Assembly: GCF_030272615.1 (NCBI RefSeq) | Contig: NC_081410.1 | Coordinates: forward strand, 255,115,533-255,179,532 | From: Cryptomeria japonica | Taxonomy: Eukaryota; Streptophyta; Pinopsida; Cupressales; Cupressaceae | Length of the DNA stretch: 64,000 nt | Direction of reading: 5' to 3' | Shown: in pieces, positions 1-11,192 of the stretch | Position numbering within the stretch: position 1 is the first letter of the stretch | Layout of the letters: every line of letters starts with the position of its first letter | Notes under the pieces: generated by a model | Databases searched by the model: none | What the model was told of the DNA's origin: nothing | What the model saw: only the letters and a program-made list of their open reading frames with translations | Program-made: the position numbers and the translations under genes

Positions 1-1009
1 GTATCCGAACTTGTCCTTCTCAAGCAACTAGAAGGGTTTTTGGCCTCTAAAAACAAGGTGTTTAGTAAGGATTTTTGTTAAGCGTTACTCCTTGATGTCA
101 TGCAAGCGTGAATGAGACATTAAGCCCATCAAGATACCAAACAAATGTAGTCACGCAAGCATGATTTAGACCGTGAGGTCCTACTTAGATGTTGATATGA
201 GAAAGAGTTCAAGGGTCATCACTTCCCAAGTAACTACAATTCCCACGTAACCCTTCCTTCAAAGCTTTCGCCCATTAGGTATTTGTTTATAGTGAGTTAT
301 AATGCCAAGGTATTCTAGCCATACTCACTTTGGGTCATTCCCTTCTCACGATTATCACTTGCTTGCAAAAGCAAATGGTCGGGAAGGCAGGCCCTCTAAA
401 GGTGACACACAATCAAAAACATGAGCATGGTATTGAAGATCTGGATTTCTGATCACCCTAAGAAGGATGAGAGCATACTCTCCTACTCCAATGTCAAACT
501 CAACAATCAAATCAAGAATAGATTCATTCCATCCTATTTAGAAATCACTAGGTGCCTAAAAATTAATTGCAAACACAAAGTTTAGTTGTAGTCCAAGGCA
601 ACCTGCAAAACCCTAGTCAGAAGTTTGATATGCTTAGTCTTTGACTATCAAACCTGCACAAAATGTGTTAGTAGTTTCATTTATTGCCTTTGTCATGTGT
701 ATGCCAAGGTTCTACACAGAGAATTAGTACCAAAAACCAAAAAGCAGAAAATAGAATGCAAAACAAACAATTTTCAAGTAAAACACTGCATTTTTACCTC
801 TGTTTCTGGACTTTACACAAGCACAGAAGTCATGACATAGGCATAGAATGTCTTTAACATAGGCATAGGTTGCTTGACACAGGCACAGGCTGTCTCACAT
901 AGGCGCAGAAGTCCCCAGAAAACCCTGCACTACCCTATTTTTGGGTTTTTTGACCTACAAATCAACTCAAAAGCACTCAAAAACACAGGTAAGGGGTTAG
1001 ATGGTTAGT
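1..1009 (-). other. 5' leader of minus-strand Ty3/gypsy element X (partial)
   Basis: Non-coding leader lying between the primer-binding site of LTR X and the window edge, read on the minus strand. It is assigned because positions 382-400 hold, on the minus strand, the block TTTAGAGGGCCTGCCTTCC, and a second block (about 345-361) resembles GGAATGACCCAAAGTG. Both recur in the same order in the leader of element B at 12969-13030. At about 830-910 a short repeat (GCCTATGT-like on the minus strand) recurs every 15-25 bases. The small open frames here show no family similarity and are not called as genes. The gag gene that should follow lies outside the window. Confidence 0.65.
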
Positions 1010-1028
1010 GTTCACATCGGGTTCACCA
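1010..1028 (-). other. putative primer-binding site of element X
   Basis: On the minus strand, five bases after the end of LTR X, the sequence reads TGGTGAACCCGATGTGAAC. It starts with TGG, as expected of a site complementary to a tRNA 3' CCA end, and a related sequence sits at the same place after LTR Y (62614-62634). It is not a good match to the usual initiator-Met or Lys sites, so the primer tRNA is not assigned. Confidence 0.5.
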
Positions 1029-1377
1029 ATTAATGTAGCTAGGAAATCAGAAATCATCAGAGCAAATCAAAATACTAATCTAGCTCAATCACGAAAGCTC
1101 ATTGCAATGATCTATCCTAACACACTCAATAAAGACATGAAAATGAAACATTCAAAACTAAAGACTATGCAAACCAAATGTAGATCTAAATGCTTCCTTC
1201 ATGTGGCTCCAGTGTCCTTCTTTCTTCTCCAAATAGCCTTTGTTTGTGGATCTCACCTTCAAGTGCATAAACCTAATGTGAAAGTAAGATTGACATTGGC
1301 ACAAGAGTACTCAAAGCATGATTGACTCGAAAAAGTGATTATTCTCATTCTCATTATTTGGGATTGAAGAAATTCAT

Positions 1378-1390
1378 CCAGTTTATAGAG
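1378..1390 (-). promoter_or_regulatory. TATA-like box of LTR X
   Basis: CTCTATAAACTGG on the minus strand, about 350 bases before the LTR end. The same box is kept in the second X-type LTR near 42510. Placement fits a U3/R boundary. Confidence 0.45.
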
Positions 1391-2024
1391 AAATTGGAGA
1401 AAAAGATCAAATTAGCATGATTCAATTCAAATAGAAATTGCAAATCAAAAATGTCAATTATGACAAATTATGCACTTTCTATGCAAAATTTGATTGATTG
1501 ATAATTCATGACAATTTATGACAAATTTCTATGTCAAGAATTGATTGATTGTCAATTATGACAAATTATGACAAATTTCTATGTCATTCCCATGAAATTA
1601 GGAGAAAAATAGGAGAGAATTGAAATTAGGAATTTAGAAAATAGAAAATTAGAAAAAGAGGAATTAGGAATTAAGATAAATTAGGTGAATTAATTAATAA
1701 TTTGTCATTTATTAATTAATTCACAAAAAGAGGAATAATTAGCCAATTAAATGAACATTTAATTGTGACGAGAAGACTTAGGATAAATAGATAATTTATT
1801 AATCCTAAAGGGAGAAATGACAAACAAGGTTAAATGATTAAATCACGAAACCCTAGAAGATGAATTAGCAATGCAAAGATGACAATTAGGTCTTGATGAA
1901 AGATAATTGACTTGATCATGATTCAGATTAACAAAGGACCAATGTGATAAATGATTTGATTGATAAATGTGCTAATTGACGAGGAACAATGACTAATTGA
2001 TCCAAATTGACATAATTGAGACAA

Positions 2025-2215
2025 ACAACGATTGATGACAAATCGATCACAAAATGACAAGATTGACAAGAGGACAAGAATCGATGACAAAATAGATTGC
2101 AAGACGACAAGATTGAAAATGACAACGGTCAATGACAAATTGATTGCAAAATGACAAGATCGAACATAACAACGATCGATGACAAATCGATCGCCAGATG
2201 ATAAGATTGATAAGA
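2025..2215. repeat. U3 tandem repeats in LTR X, about 48-bp unit
   Basis: About four imperfect copies of a unit containing GATGACAAATCGATCGCAAA followed by ATGACAAGATTGA. The array is kept in the second X-type LTR at about 43205-43410. Tandem U3 repeats in LTRs often carry promoter or enhancer sites; that role is inferred here. Confidence 0.7.
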
Positions 2216-2508
2216 GGACAAAAACCTAATTAGGATTGACGATGTCCAAAATAATGACAAAGGAGCACGCACATTGATTGGACAGGATAAAATCGATCAA
2301 AATCATGACTAGATAGTGTTGTCGACAAGACCAAATTTGAGAGCGAGATGAATGAAGAATACAGAAGAAAGACTCGATGCTCGCAAATGATAAAAACCAA
2401 GTGTGTGACATAGGAGAAATGTTAATGCGACGCAAAAACCTAAAATGAGGCAATGCGCAAATGTTAAAGTATGACTCCGCAAACGTTGACCATTTTTAGG
2501 TGTCTACA

Positions 2509-4739
2509 TAAAGCATTTCTTTATAACATACTTAGTTTACAATGTGGATAACAAATACAAGGGGTTTGAAAACCCCTTCTAGTTTCTCCTTTCCTTTGAA
2601 AGAGGACTTTCCAATAAAATACAAGCATTTCTTTACTCCTGGAAAATAAATACATCATTGGCTTTTTCTTTGCAAAGCTACAATAATAAATACAACTTTT
2701 TTGAATCTTTTCTGCAACATAAGTAAAAACCAGCAACTAATTTCTTCTTCTTTTCCTTCCCATCCCAAGCAACCTGCAAATAGAATAAAAAGGCTTGACC
2801 ATGGAGTGCTCACCTCCCAGCCTAGGCTTACTAGAAGCAACCCCTGAGCTTGGAGAACCAAGCACTAGATGGGTCAGACACAAACAAACACAACAAGCAA
2901 AGGGGTAAGCACTCAACAAAACATTTTCCCAACCCAAGCTACACTTCACCACAACTTGTGATGATAATCCACGGGTGGAAGTGGACCAAATACCATTGGG
3001 GAGACTGCAAGCATGGAACAACTCAAGCCACCTCATGGCAGCCAAAATACAACAAAATACATCTCCACACCCTTATGCCCCCCAAGGGCATATAAGCCAT
3101 ATCTTCTCCCCTTATGACCCCCAAATGCATACACAAGGCTATGCAGCAAGGGTCACAAAGAACACCCTTGAGATCACTCTCCATAAAGGAGAGCCTCTCA
3201 CCCAAGGTTGTCATACTTCTTCCACCCCAAGACCATCCTACTCTCCCAAGAGTATATGACCTTGGACACTCCCAATACATGAAAACATAAAAAAGAAACA
3301 AAGGAAGGAAATTACATTTTTCTCCTACAAGCAAAATACATATACACATCTTTTTCCATACAAGCATTTTTTTTTTTTCAAACAAACATATGCAACATAA
3401 ACAAAAAAATTAAGTGCCAACCTTAATCTACCAAAAGGTTTGATAGATTTAGTTGGGGATGAGAAGCCCAAATCCACACAAACTCTTCACCAACAATTCA
3501 CCAAAAATTCTATCCTACAACTATTCTTTCAAAAATTGCATAATCTCCAACAATGGAGAGTGGGTGATTAACTCACTAAGTCCCTAATCCTTGCCTAAGA
3601 AGGCCTCTCTCACTCTTCCCAACCCCTTGGGTAAAGTGAGAGTTCCCATTGGTTGTTCTTCCCAACCTCTTACATGTTGCTAAAACTGGAAAGAGAAAAG
3701 GTAAGAGAGGATGGGGAAGAGAGTCTGACACCAAAAGGGAAGGTTGTCTATCCTAGGAGGAACCTTCTAAGTTGAATTTTCGCTCACCTTGGGAAAACCA
3801 CTTTTTGAGGTGACTAAACAGTCACATGGGAGTAGTCACATGTTTAAAAATACCCCTAACCCATAGGTATACCCTTTGGACCTTTGGAAAATCCCTAAAA
3901 CTGACCCTAGGAGTCCATTTGACCCCTTAGAAACCCAACTAAAGTTAACCTACGGGTCAAACCTGAGTTGACCACTCCTAAGACTCCCTACCCAAGGAAA
4001 ATTTGGGACCACACTCATATGTTTGAATGGCTTTGGTAGAAACAAAACTCCCTCCAAGAGACAAGTCAAAATCAATTACACTAATCAGCACATGTGTCAA
4101 GTGACACAATAAAATACAATATAAAAATCACACATGGAATTTGTCTCTTGTAGGATTACACAAATTAATAAAATCAATTTAACACACATGCATCATTTAC
4201 TTTCAAAAATAAAATACAATACAAACGGGGTGTTGTCTCTCCAAATAGACAACCCCTAGCATTACAAACGTACATAGGTCTAGGTTTGGTTCTCCATATT
4301 ATTTCCATGGTCACATGGATAATTTTCCTGCGCATCTCAATTAACACATTAGTAATTCCAAATAATCACAAATATATTATTGAACACATGAATTCCATTA
4401 CACACCAAACACTCATACAATTGACAATAATAAGTCAATATCTCATATATTCCAATTTGATTCCACATAAGCAATTATCATAATCCTCAAAATTGATCCA
4501 TTCATATTATAAGCATCCTATTTCTATCATCAAAATGAAGTCCTGCAAATCCAATAATGGCATACATCATTTCAAAGTAATTCTATTCTAGCAACATATA
4601 AAGTTTCATATTCATAAGCACAAAAATGAAGCATCAATATACATCAATGTTATCCAAATCATGGAATCATATAAGTTCTAAATCCATAATGCCTAAAAAT
4701 AAAGCATCCATAATAGTCTCAGTATGAAAATAACATAAA
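2509..4739. other. unassigned intergenic stretch
   Basis: No protein family is recognisable on either strand. The open frames at 2737-3045 (-), 2975-3259 (+) and 3023-3385 (-) overlap each other on opposite strands, show no motifs and look like chance frames. Small inverted repeats occur: GTTGTCT...AGACAAC around 4233-4254 and AATCTACCAAA...TTTGATAGATT near 3429-3453. The stretch may be the internal part of the minus-strand element whose LTR lies at 4740-5710, but I see no primer-binding site to prove this. Confidence 0.4.
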
Positions 4740-5710
4740 TGTTAGGATGAGTCAGGGTAGGGCCTCACACTACACTTAAACAAAGGATTTTTAAATGCAT
4801 GCAACTAGGCGAATGCAAGATTAATAATTAAATGCAAGATTAATTGATTAAGTGAAATGAGATTATCAAACTAAATGATCAAAGCTCTAAATGAAGCTAA
4901 GCTAGATTATATGCAAGAAATTGAATCTAGATAAGAGAAATGAATCTAAGTTAATGAACTAATAGTCTAAATGATTCTAAGATTAAATGAAAGATAAATG
5001 AAAACTAAGTTGATTGATGAATTAACTATGCAAAGCTTCTTCAAAATTTCCTTGATAACCTACAATAGAATATTAGCATAATAACGATGTAAAATTCTCT
5101 GATCTTGATTGAAGAATGAGACCCTGAATTTATAGGAAAATCGAGAGGGAGACCAAAGGTTAGGATTGATCTTTAATGAACGGTTGAGATCGATTTGAAG
5201 GAAGCACAATCCAGGTGAAATGATTTGATTGGACAATTTAATTCCATTTTGGAGAGATAAGATTGAGTTCAAATTAGCAACTCAGATTCTTTCCATTTTT
5301 CTTGAGTTCAGTCAATTTGTTTCCTTTTTTGAATTTTTGTGCTCATAATTTCCAATTTATTTTTTAAATTAATTCCTCTTTCTTGATTTGTTTCCTTTTT
5401 TGAAGATTTATGGCAATTTTTTATTTATCTATTAAATATGCAAAATATATTTAATTAAATAAATGAGATATTTGATTTTAAAAGGAATTTCTATTTTAAA
5501 TTTTGAATTTGATCAATTAATTAAATGAGAATTTAATTAATTGTAATTGCCATGTTGCATTTTTATACCTTAGGAATTAATTAATCAGGCTCTCATGATT
5601 GATTTAAATTGATTATTTGATTTAGGACCTTGATGAATTTTATTGAATTTAAGCACATTAGTCATGATTAGGGGCCCATGGTTTTGGATGACCATTTTTA
5701 GGGTATTATA
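4740..5710 (-). repeat. Ty3/gypsy-type LTR W (minus strand)
   Basis: On the minus strand it starts TATAATACCCTAAAAATGGT at 5710 (TG changed to TA, probably by C-to-T decay), closely resembling the other gypsy LTR starts in the window, and it ends ...CATCCTAACA at 4740. A TATA-like box CCTATAAATTC lies on the minus strand near 5127-5137. No polypurine tract is present beyond 5710, so it is not a 3' LTR of something to the right. The five bases on each side (ATAAA and GGGAG) do not match, so it is not a clean solo LTR. It directly abuts the broken start of pol remnant A. Confidence 0.6.
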
Positions 5711-6330
5711 GGGAGAGACTATCTTCAAGATCATTCTATCTATGACATTACCTACTCTACGCTAAATTATGACTACTATGTCATGAACCTTGAAGCACCT
5801 AACAATGATGATGACTATGACTTACCCCTTCTTCATCCAAAACTAATTGATTGGGACAACCTAGAAAACACTGAATTGGATGTCTTTTCCAATGAATATG
5901 ACTTAGTTGTGTATCTTAATGCTTTCAAACCCATAGAACCTAAGATATCTTCCATCGTGGAATCAAGTAACATTTCTTGTAGTTGGGAGAATGCCAAACT
6001 TTCTAGTCGCAAAATTAAAATAAAACAAGGGAAAAGACCTAGTGCTGAAAACCATTTCATGGCAACACTAGATCAATCAAGAGGAAAAATAAAGGACGTA
6101 TCTAACGGTGAAAACTTCTTTGAGGCACCAGAAGATGGAAAATTTGACATCCTCCCTGCATATTTTTAGGAAAGATCTACTATTCTAATAGAACCAACAT
6201 AAGCAATAAACATTGGCACACAAAAGGATCCCAAGATACTTCATCCTTCTGCATCATTATCAGATGAAGAGAGGAAAGAATACATAGAATTCTTTAAACA
6301 AAGATAAATTTTTCTTGGTCCTACGCAGAT
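5711..6330 (+). pseudogene. Ty3/gypsy element A: region between protease and RT (broken)
   Basis: The remnant begins abruptly at the edge of LTR W, so gag and protease of A are missing. The frame from 5783 to 6169 contains HPKLIDWDNLENTELDVFSN, which corresponds to HPQLIDWDQQGSPQLDTFQN in element D at about 31855-31910. This places it in the linker between the G-patch/protease region and reverse transcriptase. A TAG stop near 6168 and later stops break the frame before RT. No catalytic motif is expected here. Confidence 0.75.
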
Positions 6331-7199
6331 ATGCCTGGACATGATCCAGATCTTATCATTTATTATCTCAATGTGGATCTAAAAGCAAAAACAGATAAAC
6401 AAAAGCTAAGGAAGATGCATCCACACATCCCTCTCCTTGTAAAAGCTGAGCTAAAGAAACTATTAGATGTGGGTTTCATAAGACATGTTGCCTATCCACA
6501 ATGGGTTTCAAGCATTGTGCTAGTGTCAAAGCCAGATAAAAGCATAAGAGTCTGCACTGATTTCAAAGATTTGAACAAGGCATGTCCCAAAGATGATTTC
6601 CCACTACCCAACATTGATATAATTGTGGACTTATCAACAGGACATGAGATGTTTTCATTAATGGATGGATTCTCAGGATACAATCAAATAAGAATTGCCC
6701 CTGAAGATCAAGAAAAGACAACATTCACCTGTGAATGGGGTACTCACTCCTGGAATATTATGCCATTTGGGCTTAAGAATGCAGGAGCAACTTATCAGAG
6801 AGCTATGACAACATTTTTTCATGTTATGATGCATATATTTATGGAAGATTATGTAGATGATATACTTGCAAAATATCATACAAGAAATGAACATTTGAGC
6901 ATCTTGGGCAAGATCTTTGATAGGCTTACAAAATATCAGTTAAGATTAAATCCAAAGAAATCTGCATTTGGAGTAACCTCTGGAAAAATTCTTGGGTACA
7001 TTATATCAGCTCGTGGAATTGAAGTAGATCCTAAAAAAGGTCAAAGCTATCATGGAAATGGAGTCACCTAGGAACATAAATAAATTGTGTTCTTTACAAG
7101 GAAGATTGCAATCAATTAGCAGATAGATGTCATCCACTCACTCATCTTTTACATAAGAATGTTCCATTCAAATGGGATTAGAAGTGTGAAGAGGTTGTT
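6290..7199 (+). pseudogene. pol: Ty3/gypsy reverse transcriptase, element A (broken)
   Basis: Reverse transcriptase domain of a chromovirus-unrelated, Tat-like Ty3/gypsy element. It would copy element RNA into DNA inside the virus-like particle. The longest frame is 6331-7071. Visible motifs are KLRKMHP, the FKDLNKACPKDDFPLPNID block, LMDGFSGYNQI, FGLKNAGATYQ and the catalytic YVDD at 6850-6861. The frame is lost near 7033-7038 in a run of A residues: after it, the expected KVKAIMEM continues in the next frame. Stops follow at about 7129 and 7180. A close homologue is in element D at 32340-33270. The catalytic core is intact but the polyprotein cannot be made as it stands. Confidence 0.95.
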
Positions 7200-7616
7200 A
7201 TGCAAATCAAAGAATATCTCATGAATCCTTCAGTACTTATATCACCAATAAAAGGGAAACCATTGTTACCTTATATCTTAGTGATAGATGTATCATTAGG
7301 AGCTCTTTTAGCACAACATGATGAAGAAGGTAAAGAAAGAGCAATCTATTACATCAGTAGAACACTTGTCAGCTATGAATTGAACTATACATCAATAGAG
7401 AAGACATGCTTAGCAGTTGTATTTGCAACTCAGAAACTGCAACATTATATGCTGACTCATTATGTGAAACTGATAGCAAAGATAAACCCACTAAAGTATT
7501 TGCTGAACAAGTCAACTTTGATAGGTAGACTGGCAAAATGGGTTATGGTACTAAGTGAGTTTGATATAGAATGTGTTGATCAAAAATCTATCAAAGGACA
7601 AGTCATTACTGATTAA
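7200..7616 (+). pseudogene. pol: Ty3/gypsy RNase H, element A
   Basis: RNase H domain directly after RT, expected to remove RNA from the RNA:DNA hybrid. The 138-codon open frame contains VIDVSLGALLAQ (first acidic residue), RAIYYISRTLVSYELNY, and TSIEKTCLAVVFATQKLQHY (catalytic Glu), in the usual Ty3/gypsy order. It ends with GQVITD followed by a TAA where the polyprotein should continue into the second RNase H. A homologue is at 33273-33650. Confidence 0.92.
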
Positions 7617-8090
7617 TTAGCTAAAGCACCCTTACAAGATGACATACCATTGCACATTGAATTTCCTAATGTAGACATTCTGACAATAAGTACAAAATTT
7701 TGGGAGTTGTACTTTGATGGTTCCTATGCACAATATGGATCAGACGCGGGAATTTTGTTCATCACACCTCAGGGACACACAATTCCAAAATCATATAGAC
7801 TGTGGTTTCCATGTACAAACAATACTACAGAATATGAAGCATTGACTATTGGGCTCAAAATGGCTATTGAATGGAATATCAAGGAATTGCATGTCTATGG
7901 TGATTTACAGCTTATCATCAACCAAATAAATGATGATTATCAAACTAAGGATGACAAGCTCATGCCCTACAAACAGTTGGTAGAAGATTTTAAAGAACAC
8001 TTTGAAGAAGTATCATTCACTTAGATCCCAAGAAATGAGAATAAAGCAACAGATGCAATGGCTACAATAGCATCTCTCTTGTAGAATTAG
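7617..8090 (+). pseudogene. pol: second, archaeal-type RNase H, element A
   Basis: A second RNase H module follows the retroviral one. Motifs are LYFDGSYAQYGSDAG (first Asp), CTNNTTEYEALTIGL (Glu), VYGDLQLIINQINDDYQTKD (Asp) and, after a stop at 8023, NKATDAMATIASL (last Asp). A dual RNase H arrangement is established for the Tat lineage of plant Ty3/gypsy elements, so this is the main basis for the lineage call. The open part is 7650-8024. Homologue in element D at 33593-34150. Confidence 0.9.
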
Positions 8091-8250
8091 GAGAATCAAC
8101 AATGTTATGAATTCCTAGTGGAAGATATATTAACCCCTACCATTCAATCCCAACATACCTACATGATTTATCATATATTTGGAACCAGTCAATCCTTATA
8201 CGGCCAAACTTATCAATACTTAAAAGAGAAGATCCTCCAGATGCCTTTCT
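8091..8250 (+). pseudogene. stub of integrase start, element A
   Basis: About 160 bases continue the polyprotein up to a segment reading YGQTYQYLKEKILQ, which matches YGQTYTYLKDNTLP at the start of the integrase remnant in element E (about 24951). Then homology passes straight into the end of the antisense PMD ORF. The whole integrase (zinc-binding, catalytic and GPY parts) is missing from A, so A could not integrate on its own. Confidence 0.7.
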
Positions 8251-9960
8251 CGCATGATCACAACTCCTCTGAGGAGGTCCCATGACTCCACTGCTGCTAG
8301 TATCCATCCTTACAATGGTATGATAGCTACCTTCCCTTTGTCTCTTTGCAACTAAATCCTCATATAATTGTTGCTAATGTGTTGTCTCCTTCTTGACCCA
8401 AAATAGTTCTCTGACGGTATCAGTTGAGAGAGTGCCAGATCCAACCTATTGAATGTGATCAAGAAGACCCTGAGTATCCTATTGTCTCCTAATTGCCCTG
8501 TCTCTCTCTATCATGAGTGTTTGTGCATGTGCTCTAAGCTGATCTATTTGTGCTCTAAGACTCTCCAAGGTATCCTGCCGAGGAACATGACCCTGAATCC
8601 CTTCATCTCCACCTCTCATTCCACCTGTTGGAATCCGAGCTTGAGTATCTCTTAGAACCCATCATCTAATGAGAGGAACATGATCCTCTGAATCCTCCTC
8701 CTCTCCACCATGAGCTGCAATAACCCTAGGGTCTAGCTAAATCTGACCAAAATCAATGCTTCTCCCACAACCCCCATCCAGTCCAATGCTCCTACCTCCC
8801 CCTATAGAGGGTAATCCTCTCACTAATCTTATACCAACCCTACCAGTGTCCCTCCCAATCCGAGGAAAAGCGTGTGCAAGCATGTACTGAGCATAATCTG
8901 CAGTCACCCTAGGATCTAGAATGTGTAATCTCAAATCATATGCTACCCTAGGAGTAGCTAGAAACTCTCCACGTGCTATCTCAAAAGACAAAGAATGTCC
9001 CTAATCTCACCTATCCTTGTACCATCGTGCATATATAGTGACATCAGTAGGCATGTGTTGAATGATACCAAATTGTCTCAAAATGTGACTAATCAACTGT
9101 CACTCAATAATGTATGGAGTGTGACCAATGAGATATCTACTCTGCATAATATATGGTAATTTCTATGCATCATCCATCCATGACTCACACTCGATATAAG
9201 GTCTCCAAATGACGTTATCCAATGAATCTTGAACCCAACGCCAATAATCCATCTTACCCATCTTATGTTGAGTAAGAATACTTGCATATAAATAAACATA
9301 TGGTTGTCTCTCACCATGAACTCTATGATGGATAGGCCGAGTAATAGCAATGTGTTCCCAACACCAGATCTATAAAAGTGTGCATCCTATAGACAAACTA
9401 GCACTATCATCGAAAATAACTTGATGAAGATCATGATACAAATGAACAAGCATGCAAACACCCACACATATTGAGTCTAATTATGTATCATGCTCTGAAG
9501 AATCTCACCCATGCCAACTACCAAAACCTCAAGATCTCCTATCTGGATAGATAAATCCCCCAATCAAACTTGCAAGAATCATTGGGAGAGTCTTGTAATA
9601 CATGATCATATCCTCCCATTAGATCTCTCCTTTGGAAATGCTCTCATCACCAAATATAGCTCTGCAAGCCTCTGTCCCTCCACAATCCTGAAAATCATAC
9701 TGGACTAACTCACTAATCACGGGGATGTGGAGAATCCTATAGACATCCTCGAGTGTCACACTAATCTCACCAGTGGGCAGGTGGAAAGTGTTATGCTCGC
9801 TATGCCATCTCTCTGCTAAGGCAGTCAACAATCCCCTATTGTGGGTAATATTAGACATATATAACAAATGGCATAATCCGCAAGCATCTATGTGTCTAAC
9901 CTCAGCCTGTGTAAGCTCTGGCACTAAGTGGCGCATGGCCAGGAATTTCTCCCGACACTA
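8230..9960 (-). pseudogene. antisense plant mobile domain (PMD) ORF of element A, broken
   Basis: Read on the minus strand, opposite to pol, between the pol stub and the 3' LTR. The N-terminal part (9619-9936) has the PMD/aminotransferase-like signature ERWHSEHNTFHLPTGE followed by VTLEDVYRILHIPV. The middle (8737-8991) has HAFPRIGRDTG and a Gly-rich segment. The end (about 8590-8480) reads TLESLRAQIDQLRAHAQTLM, a coiled coil. Stops and frameshifts interrupt it. The same domain order, strand and place occur in element D (37330-39010). PMD proteins are known both as host nuclear proteins (MAIN/MAIL1) and as passengers of plant transposons; the position here indicates the passenger kind. Its role in the element is unknown. 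Confidence 0.8.
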
Positions 9961-10384
9961 GAGAACATCGAGTTTCTCTTGTTTAACAAGATAATTTGAT
10001 CTCTATCAATCATCAATCATCTATCTATCAAATCAAAGATATCGCTAATCTATCACATCAACAATTGGTACATCTTTTCAATGAAGCAAATCAGGCTATC
10101 ACATCAACCTTGAAACTATCAATCATGGTTTTCTATCAATCAATGAGTTCAATCAAACTCTGCTATGCTCTTCATTAGAAACTGAATCAGTCTCTTAGAG
10201 CTAATCTATCAATCTATCAATCAAATCAATCAATCATTTATCCTATCAGTCAACATTATCAAAATTTCTATCAATCTAGACATCAATTGAATACCTATCA
10301 ATCACATTTGCACATCAAAATGCCTAAATCAAATCATCAAAATGAATTTTAAAATAAATAAAATCAAACAATTTCGTCTAAAGC
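9961..10384. repeat. low-complexity ATCAATC-rich tract
   Basis: Run of degenerate ATCAATCAATCTATC-type repeats, densest at 9995-10060 and 10190-10330. It lies between the start of the antisense PMD ORF and the complementary short repeats, so it would be upstream of that ORF on the minus strand. No coding potential. Confidence 0.6.
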
Positions 10385-10690
10385 AAAAGTGCTAACTTTT
10401 TTAACAAAAGCATTATTCTATTAAACACAGGCGCTAAATCATTCAAAAGTGTTAACCTTTTCAACAAATGCGCTAATCGATAAATCAAAAGCGTTAAATC
10501 CAACGAAAGCACTAACCTTTTTCACATTTGCATGAACACATAAAACAAAAGCGTGGATCTACAAAAGTGCTAGCATACCAAGTAAAAGTGATAACCAAAC
10601 AAACAAATGCGCTAATTTAACAAAAGCGGAAATCTACAAAGAAAAACCGCAAACCAAGCAAGCAAAAGCGCTAACACGCATAGTCAAAAA
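10385..10690 (+). repeat. degenerate short repeat tract, consensus ACAAAAGCGCTAACC
   Basis: Roughly a dozen imperfect copies spaced about 20-28 bases apart, for example CAAATGCGCTAATC, CAAAAGCGTTAAATC and CAAAAGCGCTAAC. The tract lies in the 3' untranslated part of A, ahead of the polypurine tract. The consensus is the exact reverse complement of the tract at 12364-12620 on the other side of the LTR. Confidence 0.85.
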
Positions 10691-11178
10691 TCAAAAAATT
10701 CAAAAACAACCTAAAATGTGTCGAAAAGCACGAAAAATGGTACGACAAGTTGAAAGCAAGCTTGGAATAAGGTACATATCGGATAACTATAGTTAGGAGG
10801 TCGCTGATATCATCGAACGTGCTCAAATCGATGGTTCTCGAATGAAATCACCATTTTACCACCTCACCAAGATAATTCTTTTCACTCCACAAGCTGAGAA
10901 GGAAGCAAATGAGATTAAAATTAACTTTGGTTAATTTTATATTTTCCATTTGGAAGGGTAATTAATTCTTTTAAGTGAGGCAATTTTATTTATTTTTCAC
11001 AAATAAATTTAATTGAAGGACCTTTTCAATTATCGTGAGATCAATTGCTTATCCAAAATTTTCAACAATTTCACGATCAATCTCCTGAGGGGGCACACAA
11101 TCAAGATTTTTATCTCCATCAGGCACATTATCGAGACTTGATTTAATCTTTGAAACAATATTGTATGGACATCATTTC
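10691..11178 (+). other. 3' untranslated region of element A
   Basis: Non-coding stretch ending at the polypurine tract. It contains ATCTCCTGAGGGGGCACAC at about 11080-11098. The same kind of sentence (CTCTTGAGGGGGCATCA) precedes the 3' LTR of E near 26862-26878. No ORF of note. Confidence 0.6.
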
Positions 11179-11192
11179 AAAAAGGGGAAAAA
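11179..11192 (+). other. polypurine tract of element A
   Basis: AAAAAGGGGAAAAA immediately before the LTR start TGTATACAC. It is the expected primer for plus-strand DNA synthesis. Equivalent tracts occur at 26981-26997 and 40364-40378. Confidence 0.85.

Larger units (their letters stand above)
1034..2508 (-). repeat. Ty3/gypsy LTR X (5' LTR of a minus-strand element)
   Basis: On the minus strand this starts TGTAGACACCTAAAAATGGT at 2508 and ends in CTAGCTACA at 1034, the TG...CA form of an LTR. The start resembles the LTR starts at 11193 and 26998. A PBS-like site and leader follow at lower coordinates, and no polypurine tract lies beyond 2508, so this is a 5' LTR with its body to the left. 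A diverged copy covers 42121 to about 43470. The upstream (U3) part at 2025-2215 contains about four tandem units of roughly 48 bp built on GATGACAAATCGATCGCAAA. A TATA-like box is at 1378-1390. Confidence 0.8.

Noticed and set aside
2737-3385. Protein-coding gene in the 2.5-3.4 kb region
   Set aside because: Open frames overlap on both strands, lack any motif, and show no codon-usage or domain signal.
4740-5710. LTR W as a clean solo LTR inserted into element A
   Set aside because: The bases on each side (ATAAA, GGGAG) do not match and pol A starts abruptly without its 5' part, so a larger rearrangement is likely.
8230-9960. PMD ORF as a host MAIN/MAIL1-type gene
   Set aside because: It is broken, lies antisense between pol and the 3' LTR, and has a sister copy in the same place in element D.
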